Position numbers and translations under genes: made by a program. A stretch of DNA of 10,192 nt from JBEIUO01 sp964549785. GTDB taxonomy: Bacteria; Planctomycetota; Phycisphaerae; Phycisphaerales; UBA1924. Numbering within the stretch: the stretch's first letter is position 1; each line of letters starts with the position of its first letter. The DNA lies in the NCBI GenBank assembly GCA_964549785.1, contig CAZJXA010000119.1:1-10192 (forward strand), read 5' to 3'. The notes under the pieces were generated by a model, which did no database searches, was not told where the DNA came from, and was given only the letters and a program-made list of their open reading frames with translations. Shown here one piece after another: positions 1-6,180 of this stretch.

Positions 1-221
1 GTCGGGGCTGGCGTGGCTGGCGGGGGATTGACCAGCATCGGGCAGAGGGCGGCCAACGAGAGTTCTCGGATGTTCGCCTCGTCAAACAGCAGGCGTCGGC
101 CGAATTCCGAGACAACCAAGTGAACGGTGTGGCCTTGGCCAAGAGTGAGTTCGAGGAAGCGGAGCGCGTACACCGCGCCCGAGGCTCCGGAAATCCCGAG
201 AACGAGCGTGCGTGGGGGCAT
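1..221 (-). CDS. ubiX: Flavin prenyltransferase UbiX/Pad1 family, N-terminal part (cut by window edge)
   Basis: I translated this stretch by eye: 73 codons are open from an ATG at 221-219 to the window edge with no stop. The N-terminus reads MPPRTLVLGISGASGAVYAL; the GISGASGA segment at residues 9-16 is the hallmark phosphate/flavin-binding loop of UbiX-type flavoproteins. It is followed by a hydrophobic strand ending in VVSEFGRR (residues 36-43), also typical of the family. UbiX attaches a dimethylallyl group to FMN to make prenylated FMN, the cofactor of UbiD-type decarboxylases, and acts in the cytoplasm. The full protein is usually about 190-210 residues, so roughly two thirds lies left of the window. 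No clear Shine-Dalgarno precedes the ATG; a TTG two codons upstream is an alternative start. The family call is secure. Whether it serves quinone synthesis or another UbiD partner cannot be seen here. Confidence 0.92.
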   Translation of the reverse strand, partial: MPPRTLVLGISGASGAVYALRFLELTLGQGHTVHLVVSEFGRRLLFDEANIRELSLAALCPMLVNPPPATPAP

Positions 222-360
222 GTGCAAAGAGCGTAGTGATGTCGTTTCAAGGTTCCACGGGGAGCTTCGCCTCCGATAAGAATCGTTCCCCAAGCAGACG
301 ACGCCCGCGATCGATCTGCCGCCCTCCGCAACCCGAGCGACGGAATTCCTCAGTACCGTC

Positions 361-388
361 TTGGCGCGGCGTGTGGTCGTGGTATGCT
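361..388 (+). promoter_or_regulatory. Candidate sigma70-type promoter for the 535-2094 gene
   Basis: TTGGCG at 361-366 and TATGCT at 383-388 are separated by 16 bases. The -10 element is preceded by TGG. The geometry matches the stronger candidate at 2774-2801 in front of the second dockerin-type gene (TTGACG, 16 bases, TACATT, also preceded by TGG). It would give a leader of about 140 bases. This is a visual match only. Confidence 0.4.
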
Positions 389-521
389 GTGAGCGTCGGG
401 CAACCAAGGCGTCCGGCACAGCCCGGACGCAAGAAACCGCCCGATCATTCGGTGCGGACAGTGGATGGGGTTCCAAGGGTCCGGCCGTTCTGGCCGCGAC
501 GGTGTCCAGATTGAAGAGCAC

Positions 522-528
522 AAAGGGG
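522..528 (+). promoter_or_regulatory. Ribosome binding site that fixes the start at 535
   Basis: AAAGGGG lies six bases before the ATG at 535. Neither the TTG at 361 nor the ATG at 559 has a comparable site. Starting at 535 also puts the signal peptide at the N-terminus. Confidence 0.65.
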
Positions 529-534
529 TTCACG

Positions 535-2094
535 ATGCAATTCGAGACAGCTTGCGCGATGCGATTCGTAACGGCGTTCACGCTCGCGGCAGTGTCGGGC
601 GGAATCTCTTCCGTGCACGCCCAGGTTTCACCGCCGACCCCGGTCGTGCCGCACCTGCAACCCTTGGAAATCAACGGAATCCCGATCGACACGCTGCGGG
701 TGGTGGCTCGCCGGACGCCAGTGCAAGGCAACAGCGGCGGCTTTGACCCGCGCCTGGGCTGCCCGGAGACCAGCAGTTACACCGATGCGAGTTTTGCGGG
801 CGGGACGTATACCGCGCAGGGCGGATTCGCGGAGCAGGAGATCGCCGCCGTCAGTTACACGCTGCCGGCCAACAATTTTCCGATCCAGATCACCCAGTTG
901 GAATGCATCTTCGCGCAGTTGAACGCCACCGAGACGACCACCACGGAGTGGACGGCGCTCGTCTGGAACGGGTTGCCGAATTCGGCCCAGCCGCAAGGCT
1001 TTCCGTACGAAATCGCATCGGACGGCACGATTATTCCGCACTTGGTGATGGCGCCGGGCACCCGGGGCACCAACATCGTGGCTTCGGTCGATCCCAACGA
1101 CCCCGAGCAGATCGTCATCTCCGCCCCGCCCGGCGCAACCACCCACACGTTCAGCATCGGCTACCGCATCGATCGTCACAACGCCCAGACGGCCAACCCG
1201 TGCAACGTCGCGCCGCCCTCGTCGCGGAACGCCTTCCCGGTGACCGACAACACCCTGATCGGCTGCGGTTCCGGCTACGGAGCCCTGGCCCAGCCCAACA
1301 ACAACTGGCTGTTCGCCGTCAATTGCGGCCCCAACGGCTGCCCCCCCAATGGCGGGTGGACGCGCTTCAGCGGGTTGCAGGCCGATCAGTCTTTTCTCGG
1401 CATCTGCTTCCTCGGTTGCCGCCCCCGCGGCGACTGGGTCATGCGGGCCACGTGGGATCCCATCATCTGCCCGCCGCCCGAGGGCGCGTGCTGCTTCGGC
1501 ACCGCCGGGTGCTTCATCACCGATGGCGCGACATGCCTCTCCTCCGGCGGCACCTTTCAGGGTGGCGGGACATCCTGCGGTGAGCGCGTTGACAACCAAT
1601 GGACGGGCTGCCAGATCGCGCCGAATCAGGACCCGACCGCGAACGCCGGTGCCGATCAGACAGTCGTCGATTCCGACGGCGATGGCAGCCAGGTGTTCGT
1701 CGTCGATGGCTCGGCCAGCGCCGACTCCGACGGCACCATCGTGACCTATCGCTGGAACGAAGGCGCGACGGTGTTGCAGGACGGACCCGCGTTTCTTTCC
1801 ACCACACTTCCCGTGGGCGTCCACACGCTCACCCTCACCGTCACCGACAATCGCGGCGGCTCGGATCAGGACACGGTGGTCGTGACGATCACCGCCGGCG
1901 GCGGGCCGTGTTCGTGGAGCGGGGGCTGCGCTGCGGACTTCGACAACGACGAAGACTTTGATTCCGACGACATCGCCGCGTTCTTCGGCGAATGGGACCA
2001 GGGAAACGAGTGCGGCGACGCCGACCGCGATGGTGACACCGATTCCGACGACATCACCGTCTTCTTTAACGCCTGGGACGCCGGTTCATGCTAA
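535..2094 (+). CDS. Secreted multidomain protein with PKD-like domain and C-terminal dockerin-like (GC-type) domain
   Basis: The product is 519 residues, exported, function unknown. Residues 1-30 form a Sec signal peptide: a charged start, a hydrophobic core (FVTAFTLAAV) and a likely cut after VHA, just before QVSPP. Residues about 31-310 are beta-rich, with many Asn/Pro/Cys and no family I can name. Residues about 313-345 hold a compact Cys motif (GACCFGTAGCF...C...C) of a kind seen in planctomycete surface proteins. Residues about 363-453 are a PKD/Ig-like domain: NANAGADQ-type entry, DGSASADSDGTIVTYRW core, and LTVTDNRGG exit. Residues about 465-519 are a dockerin-like domain with two Ca-binding loops, DFDNDEDFDSDD and DADRDGDTDSDD, each with Asp at positions 1, 3, 5, 7, 9 and 12. 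The chain ends in Ser-Cys, a terminal Cys typical of these planctomycete dockerin-like tails. By analogy the tail should mediate surface or complex attachment. No catalytic site is visible. The next gene starts 70 bases downstream and no strong terminator intervenes. Confidence 0.94.
   Translation: MQFETACAMRFVTAFTLAAVSGGISSVHAQVSPPTPVVPHLQPLEINGIPIDTLRVVARRTPVQGNSGGFDPRLGCPETSSYTDASFAGGTYTAQGGFAEQEIAAVSYTLPANNFPIQITQLECIFAQLNATETTTTEWTALVWNGLPNSAQPQGFPYEIASDGTIIPHLVMAPGTRGTNIVASVDPNDPEQIVISAPPGATTHTFSIGYRIDRHNAQTANPCNVAPPSSRNAFPVTDNTLIGCGSGYGALAQPNNNWLFAVNCGPNGCPPNGGWTRFSGLQADQSFLGICFLGCRPRGDWVMRATWDPIICPPPEGACCFGTAGCFITDGATCLSSGGTFQGGGTSCGERVDNQWTGCQIAPNQDPTANAGADQTVVDSDGDGSQVFVVDGSASADSDGTIVTYRWNEGATVLQDGPAFLSTTLPVGVHTLTLTVTDNRGGSDQDTVVVTITAGGGPCSWSGGCAADFDNDEDFDSDDIAAFFGEWDQGNECGDADRDGDTDSDDITVFFNAWDAGSC
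1960..2055 (+). repeat. Duplicated Ca-loop repeat in the first dockerin-like domain
   Basis: The 15-mer GATTCCGACGACATC (Asp-Ser-Asp-Asp-Ile) occurs at 1960-1974 and again at 2041-2055, exactly 81 bases or 27 residues apart. It is the end of each EF-hand-like loop plus the start of the following helix. The same 15-mer pair with the same spacing occurs in the second dockerin-type gene. Confidence 0.9.
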
Positions 2095-2164
2095 AACCCG
2101 ACGAGCGGTGCAAATGGAATCATCCCGGTGTTCGCGCCGCACACCGTCTGCGGGCTCCGTCCTG

Positions 2165-2467
2165 ATGAATCCACGGCGCCTCACATTCGCGGCCAACGGA
2201 TTGCTGTGGAGTTTTTTGGCGGGCTTTACGTTGCTCACGATAATCTGCCTCTGCTATTCCTACAGCCTTGTTCGGTTTGGTTTTGTGGGACAACAGTCAG
2301 TTTTCAACCACCTCCCCAGATACGGGTTTTTTCTCTGCTTTTTCGCCTTGTGCATCTCGATCTTCCTGAGAAGAACCGCTGGACGACAACCCATTTCCCC
2401 TGAGCATTGTCAGGTGTGTGATTACGCTCACCCAAGTGGAACGACATGCCCTGAATGCGGCGAGTGA
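2165..2467 (+). CDS. Small membrane protein with two hydrophobic segments and a C-terminal zinc ribbon
   Basis: The product is 100 residues, function unknown. Residues about 13-32 (LLWSFLAGFTLLTIICLCYS) and 53-68 (YGFFLCFFALCISIFL) are strongly hydrophobic and should be two membrane helices. The tail carries C82-x2-C85 and C95-x2-C98, ending CPECGE: a classic zinc-ribbon knuckle pair, likely on the cytoplasmic side because Arg residues (RRTAGR) follow the second helix. Small membrane proteins ending in CPxCG-type ribbons are common in Planctomycetota, but none has a role I can assign. The ATG at 2165 has only weak ribosome-binding sequence. An in-frame ATG at 2114 would add 17 polar residues and is possible. 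The DNA is clearly richer in T and A than either neighbour. It may be read through from the upstream gene, whose stop is 70 bases away, or have its own weak promoter. Confidence 0.7.
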   Translation: MNPRRLTFAANGLLWSFLAGFTLLTIICLCYSYSLVRFGFVGQQSVFNHLPRYGFFLCFFALCISIFLRRTAGRQPISPEHCQVCDYAHPSGTTCPECGE

Positions 2468-2773
2468 TCCAATAGACCCCAGATTCCGAGGACGCGACCG
2501 TCGACTTTCACGCGTGGATTCGGGCTCGTGCCAGCGGCGGACCCGATCATCCCCGCCCGTGTACTCCCTTCGGGCTGAAACCCCCGGGGGAGGGACACCG
2601 AACGGCGATAATCAGAGTTCGCCGGTGGTGAGCAGAAGTTACTCCGCTTCTGGCTTCATTCGGGAGAGCCCGCGAAAAAATCCCTTGGCAGAACCCCCTG
2701 AGCCCGCACATGTTCCGATAATCTGCGGGCGCTGGCACGTGAACCGCCCGGCGACCGGCCCGATTTTTTGGGG
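2468..2773. other. Intergenic stretch, no gene seen
   Basis: About 300 bases lie between the zinc-ribbon protein and the next promoter. A plus-strand frame at 2418-2777 crosses it but its translation is Arg/Pro-rich with no domain or export signal, so it is not called. Visible structure includes the 10-base palindrome CCCCCGGGGG at 2581-2590. A small hairpin pairs CAGAAG at 2633-2638 with CTTCTG at 2647-2652. A 7-bp inverted repeat pairs 2702-2708 with 2724-2730. None is followed by a T-tract, so no terminator is called. Confidence 0.55.
2702..2730. repeat. 7-bp inverted repeat upstream of the promoter at 2774
   Basis: GCCCGCA (2702-2708) and TGCGGGC (2724-2730) are perfect inverted copies around a 15-base spacer. 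The centre lies about 60 bases upstream of the -35 element. It could be a binding site for a dimeric regulator or chance; there is no second copy in the window. Confidence 0.3.
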
Positions 2774-2801
2774 TTGACGCGCTCCCTTTTTCTGGTACAT
2801 T
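2774..2801 (+). promoter_or_regulatory. Sigma70-type promoter for the 2911-5562 gene
   Basis: TTGACG at 2774-2779 and TACATT at 2796-2801 are separated by 16 bases. The -35 matches the consensus TTGACA at five of six bases and the -10 matches TATAAT at four of six. An AT-rich run (ATTTTTTG) lies just upstream. It predicts a leader of about 100 bases. It is the best promoter-like sequence in the window. Confidence 0.55.
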
Positions 2802-2896
2802 GGACGTCCCGGGTTGCTTTGCCCTGTCGCGAAGCGGACGGCGGGGTGTGTTCGTGCCGCGGTCGCTCTTCTAGGGGGTAGGTCGCGAACGTTTTC

Positions 2897-2903
2897 AAGG
2901 GAG
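2897..2903 (+). promoter_or_regulatory. Ribosome binding site for the 2911 start
   Basis: AAGGGAG ends seven bases before the ATG at 2911. The ATG opens directly into a signal peptide, which confirms the start. Confidence 0.75.
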
Positions 2904-2910
2904 ATCAATC

Positions 2911-5562
2911 ATGCGTTCATGGAAGGCTTCGGCCGGGGCTCTCGCCCTTCTCGCGGGGACGGTGTGTAGCGGGCAGGTTCTTATCGGGCTCGATGATGCC
3001 GCGCAGGACGCGTGGTTCTGGGAACCGATCACCAACACCTACAGCGGCAACTTTCCCATTGGTGTGGGCGTGCGGGCCATGGCGTTCGACCCCGGCACCA
3101 GCACCGTGTACATCAGCACCGGGCTGCAACTCTGGAAGTTCACGGTCAACCCGCTGGGCACCCCCGAGCAGGTGGGCGTCGTCAGCGGCGAAGTGACCAC
3201 GCTCAGCCAAGGAATGGCTTTCGACACCGCGACCAACCGGCTGCTCGCCACTGCGGGCACGGGCACCGCCAGCAAACTTGTCGCGGTCGACACCACCACC
3301 GCCGCGACCACCCTCGTCCGGCTCTTCAGCACCGGTGATATCGGCGGGCTCGATTACAACCGCAGCGACGGCAAGCTGTACGGAACCAACGACTCCACCG
3401 CGACGACCAACGGCTTCGCGGGCCGTGGCTTGTATGTGTTCGAGCCCCCGTTCGATACCGGCGCCTTCAGCCGGCTCTCAGCGTACCCGGGGACGGAAAC
3501 CGACATCGACGGCTGCGCGGCGGATGGTGACAACGTCTACCTGTGCCGCGACCTTCAGAACCTGACCAGTTACATCTACAGCGTTTCATCGGGGACGTAC
3601 ACCGGCCCCTTCACCCGGCCGGGGGCCGCGACCACCAGCGAGGTCTTCAGCGGGGCCACGTTCATCGGGGGCGGCGCACCCATCGTCGGCTCGAACGTCG
3701 GTGTCGTCATCGCCGACATCGGCGATTGCTCAGTCGCGAGCGGCGGCACGTTCAACTACGTGGTCACGGTGAATAACTCGGGCCCGGATCCCGCGCTGGG
3801 CGTCACGTTCAGCTTCACGCTCCCCGCGGGGACGAGCTTTGTTTCCGCCGACGGCGGCGCCACCCACTCCGGCGGCGTGGTGTCGGCCGACATCGGGGGC
3901 ATGGCGGTCCCGAGCAGCGTCGTGTTCAACATCACCGCCACGGTCGATGGGGGCGGCGGGACATACACCGCAACGGCGACGGTCGCGAGCACCTCGAGCG
4001 ATCCCTCGCTCGTCAACAACACCGACTCCGAGGCCACGCTGGTGAGCAACGACACCCCCGGCGCGGCCGCCATCCGGGGCGTCTTCACCACGGTCGCCAG
4101 CGCCAGCAACTCGGTCGTCCCCGAGATCGGCGGGTTGTTCGATGCGGCGGTCGGCTTTGATCGACCTTTCGCCAGCGCCGATGGTTCCCGCTACATCATC
4201 TCGGCCGACACCACCAACGCGACCGACGTCGATAACGTGCTGCTCGTGGGTGATACCTCGTCGGCCTCGTTCGCGGTGCGGTCCCGCGAGGGCGATATCC
4301 ACACCGTCATCGGTGAGGAACTCGAAGAGTTCGAGATCCACTACGGCGTCAGCAACGACGGCACCCAGTTCGCATTCTCCTATAACTCGGCGGCGACCGT
4401 CAACGACGAGGTCGTGGTCCGCTGGAACGGCACGGGCTACGAAGACGTGGCCCGCGAGGGAATCAACGGGCCCACCGCTCCGGCGGGTTCGTTGTACGGT
4501 TCGCTGAACGGCAGTGTGGGGATGTCCGGCGCGGGCGCGGTCTCCTTCTACTCGATCCTCACCGGGACGTCCGGCGGCACCGCCGACGACACCGCCGGAT
4601 TCACCGGTTCCGGCACCGCCCTCCGGGCTCAGGAAAGCGTGACGGTTCCCGGTGGCCAGGCCGGCGGAACCATCTTCGCCCTCAGGTCCATCGATACCGG
4701 GTCCACCGAGGGCAAGGGTTTCTACGCCAGCGGCGATCAATCGGAGATCTTCTACACCGGCGTCATCAACGCCCCCACCACGTCCGACGTGGTCGCCGTC
4801 CTCAACAACACCGTCGTCCTCCAGGAGGGCTTCCCCGTACCCGCCAGCGATTTCGTCTCCAACATCTCCGCCCTCAACTTTGGGTACCTCAACGGGGCGG
4901 GCGTGTGGACGGCTTACGGCGCCAATGCAGACACCCAGGACTGGGCGGTTGTGGACGGCGCGGTCGTGGCCCGGACCGACGTCCAGATCGCGCCCGGTGC
5001 CGGTGAGGCCTGGGACGACGGCGTGGTCGGCGACGTCTTCGCACAGACGTTCTTCCTGGTGGCCGCCAACAACAGCGGTGACTATGTGGTGGGCGGTGTC
5101 ACCAACGCCGCGGACATCCTGGCCAACGGGGTGATCGTTCTCAACGGCACGACCGTCATCGCCCGCGAAAACGACCCGGTCGATCTCGATAACAACGGCG
5201 TTTTCGACGACGACGCCTTCATCCGCACGATCCGCGACGACCGCGCGTTCATGACCGAAACCGAACTCTGGATCGTCGTCCGCCTGCGCAACGGCGCTGG
5301 CTACTGCGGCGGTGCCAACGCCGATATCGGCCAAGCCCTCGTCCGCATCCCGCTCGGCACCGTGGGCGGCGGCTGCGACTCGGACATCACCTCCTGCCGC
5401 GCCGATCAGGACGGCGACGAGGACATCGATTCCGACGACATCACCATCTTCTTCTCTAACTTCGAAGACGGGGACTCCTGCGGCGACCAGGACGGCGACG
5501 ATGACGTCGATTCCGACGACATCAACACCTTCTTCGCACGGTTTGAAGCCGGCGGCTGCTGA
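2911..5562 (+). CDS. Large secreted protein: propeller-like N-terminus, DUF11-like domain, C-terminal dockerin-like (GC-type) domain
   Basis: The product is 883 residues, exported, function unknown. Residues 1-21 are a Sec signal peptide (MRSWKASAGALALLAG...) with a likely cut before QVLIGL. A Cys sits near the cut site, but GTVC does not fit a lipobox. Residues about 22-258 contain repeated MAFDPGTSTVY / MAFDTATNRLL / LDYNRSDGKLYG units, as in beta-propellers. Residues about 261-378 match a DUF11-type Ig-like domain (VTVNNSGPDPALGVTFSFTL, later SSDPSLVNNTDSE). Residues about 385-820 are a second long beta-rich region with units such as VAVLNNTVVLQEGFPVP and VIVLNGTTVIARENDPV, suggesting another propeller-like fold. 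Residues about 829-883 are a dockerin-like domain with loops DQDGDEDIDSDD and DQDGDDDVDSDD, ending Gly-Gly-Cys. No catalytic motif is visible; a structural, adhesive or binding role is plausible but unproven. The gene stands alone, with its own promoter upstream and a strong terminator 26 bases after its stop. Confidence 0.96.
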   Translation: MRSWKASAGALALLAGTVCSGQVLIGLDDAAQDAWFWEPITNTYSGNFPIGVGVRAMAFDPGTSTVYISTGLQLWKFTVNPLGTPEQVGVVSGEVTTLSQGMAFDTATNRLLATAGTGTASKLVAVDTTTAATTLVRLFSTGDIGGLDYNRSDGKLYGTNDSTATTNGFAGRGLYVFEPPFDTGAFSRLSAYPGTETDIDGCAADGDNVYLCRDLQNLTSYIYSVSSGTYTGPFTRPGAATTSEVFSGATFIGGGAPIVGSNVGVVIADIGDCSVASGGTFNYVVTVNNSGPDPALGVTFSFTLPAGTSFVSADGGATHSGGVVSADIGGMAVPSSVVFNITATVDGGGGTYTATATVASTSSDPSLVNNTDSEATLVSNDTPGAAAIRGVFTTVASASNSVVPEIGGLFDAAVGFDRPFASADGSRYIISADTTNATDVDNVLLVGDTSSASFAVRSREGDIHTVIGEELEEFEIHYGVSNDGTQFAFSYNSAATVNDEVVVRWNGTGYEDVAREGINGPTAPAGSLYGSLNGSVGMSGAGAVSFYSILTGTSGGTADDTAGFTGSGTALRAQESVTVPGGQAGGTIFALRSIDTGSTEGKGFYASGDQSEIFYTGVINAPTTSDVVAVLNNTVVLQEGFPVPASDFVSNISALNFGYLNGAGVWTAYGANADTQDWAVVDGAVVARTDVQIAPGAGEAWDDGVVGDVFAQTFFLVAANNSGDYVVGGVTNAADILANGVIVLNGTTVIARENDPVDLDNNGVFDDDAFIRTIRDDRAFMTETELWIVVRLRNGAGYCGGANADIGQALVRIPLGTVGGGCDSDITSCRADQDGDEDIDSDDITIFFSNFEDGDSCGDQDGDDDVDSDDINTFFARFEAGGC
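5428..5523 (+). repeat. Duplicated Ca-loop repeat in the second dockerin-like domain
   Basis: GATTCCGACGACATC occurs at 5428-5442 and 5509-5523, 81 bases apart. It is the same 15-mer with the same spacing as at 1960 and 2041 in the other dockerin-type gene, so four identical DNA copies sit in two genes. Confidence 0.9.
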
Positions 5563-5587
5563 TCCCGCAACCACCTCTTGACTTGCG

Positions 5588-5619
5588 ACCCCCGGGGCCC
5601 ATCGGCCCCGGGGGTTTTT
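5588..5619 (+). terminator. Rho-independent terminator after the 2911-5562 gene
   Basis: A perfect 11-bp stem pairs 5589-5599 (CCCCCGGGGCC) with 5604-5614 (GGCCCCGGGGG) around the 4-base loop CATC, followed at once by five T (5615-5619). It begins 26 bases after the stop codon. There is no T-run on the opposite side, so it should stop only plus-strand transcription, although it lies between convergent units. Confidence 0.93.
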
Positions 5620-5673
5620 GTTCAGGACTTCTCTGTTCCCGTCTGCGATCAGGCGTTCCGCCGGGCTTCCGCT

Positions 5674-6180
5674 CTACCGGTTGGCCCCGCACATCGTCGG
5701 TTCCGAGAGCGTGGCGCCCGCAACCTCGTAGCGACCGCCCGGCAGCCCCAGGTATGCAAGCAGCGTGGTCCGGGCGTAAAGCACCGAAACCGTCCCCGAC
5801 TCGCACAGCCGGAGCGTCGCAACCAACAGCGGCGTGTCGCTGGTCGGCTCACCGAGGGTCACGTGCAGGAGATTTTCGGTGGCGTCGGTCTCCCACCGGC
5901 CGAACGCCCCCAAAGTGAGGTTCTGGGCGAACTCCAACGCGACGCCCCCCGGGGGTGACAGCACAGCCTTTACGACGCCCGTAGGCCCGCGCGTGTCCGC
6001 GCCGTCCGCGTCAAGCCCGAGCTCCAGCGATAGGTCAACGCTCGCGTCCGAAGTGGTGAACGCGGGGAGTTGCCCGGCCTCCAAGCCGGCCCCCCCGGCC
6101 GTTCTTCCGGCCATAACCGACCGCCGGAGCGCGTTCGTCGATACCGACCAAAGCACATGCAACGAGCGCACGGTGTTCAC
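5674..6180 (-). CDS. Orphan 168-residue protein translationally coupled to the GbsR-type regulator
   Basis: I do not recognise this family. The frame starts with GTG at 6180-6178, whose last bases overlap the TGA stop of the upstream regulator (GTGA, four-base overlap). This spacing, and third codon positions rich in G/C as in neighbouring genes, argue that it is a real gene. Residues 1-22 are basic and mildly hydrophobic but do not make a clean signal peptide; an ATG at 6114 (residue 23) is an alternative start. Residues about 45-165 alternate hydrophobic and polar in short strands (SVDLSLELGLDADG, GVALEFAQNLTLGAF, LLVATLRLCESGTVSVLY), suggesting a beta-sandwich. That pattern is loosely reminiscent of cohesin-like or other Ig-like folds, which I cannot confirm. 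There are two Cys, no membrane helix and no catalytic motif. It is probably co-transcribed with, and controlled by, the regulator. No terminator with a T-run is visible after it. Confidence 0.65.
   Translation of the reverse strand: MNTVRSLHVLWSVSTNALRRSVMAGRTAGGAGLEAGQLPAFTTSDASVDLSLELGLDADGADTRGPTGVVKAVLSPPGGVALEFAQNLTLGAFGRWETDATENLLHVTLGEPTSDTPLLVATLRLCESGTVSVLYARTTLLAYLGLPGGRYEVAGATLSEPTMCGANR

Larger units (their letters stand above)
222..534. other. Divergent intergenic spacer between ubiX and the first secreted-protein gene
   Basis: This 313-base stretch separates two genes that read away from each other. Several short frames cross it, but none has a recognisable product. The frame of the downstream gene stays open back to a TTG at 361, but that stretch (361-534) does not resemble a signal peptide or a domain and is taken as 5' untranslated DNA. 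A candidate plus-strand promoter is listed separately. I see no convincing promoter for ubiX and no strong hairpin. Confidence 0.6.

Noticed and set aside
361..534. 58-codon N-terminal extension of the first secreted protein, from a TTG
   Set aside because: It would bury the signal peptide, has no ribosome-binding site and has a composition unlike coding sequence. The ATG at 535 has AAAGGGG at the right distance.
628..1824. 398-codon open frame on the minus strand
   Set aside because: It is antisense to the 519-residue secreted protein. The translation is low-complexity Gly/Ala/Arg/Val with no recognisable family.
2126..2146. Hairpin CGGTGT/ACACCG after the first secreted-protein gene as a terminator
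   Set aside because: The stem is only 6 bp with a 9-base loop and no T-run follows, so it is not a convincing rho-independent terminator.
2238..2726. 11-mer CGATAATCTGC present at 2238-2248 and 2716-2726
   Set aside because: One copy is inside a coding region and the other intergenic, with no surrounding similarity. Probably chance.
2418..2777. 119-codon plus-strand frame across the intergenic region
   Set aside because: It overlaps the zinc-ribbon gene and runs into the promoter at 2774. The translation is Arg/Pro/Ser-rich with no domain.
2911..2979. Possible lipoprotein signal in the 883-residue protein
   Set aside because: The Cys near the cut site is preceded by G-T-V. A lipobox needs a Leu/Val/Ile-type residue at -3 and a small residue at -1, so ordinary signal peptidase I cleavage is more likely.
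3730..5574. 614-codon open frame on the minus strand
   Set aside because: It is exactly antisense to the 883-residue secreted protein, with Val/Asp/Gly/Arg-rich composition, no domain and no signal peptide. Long antisense frames are expected in GC-rich genes with G/C third positions.
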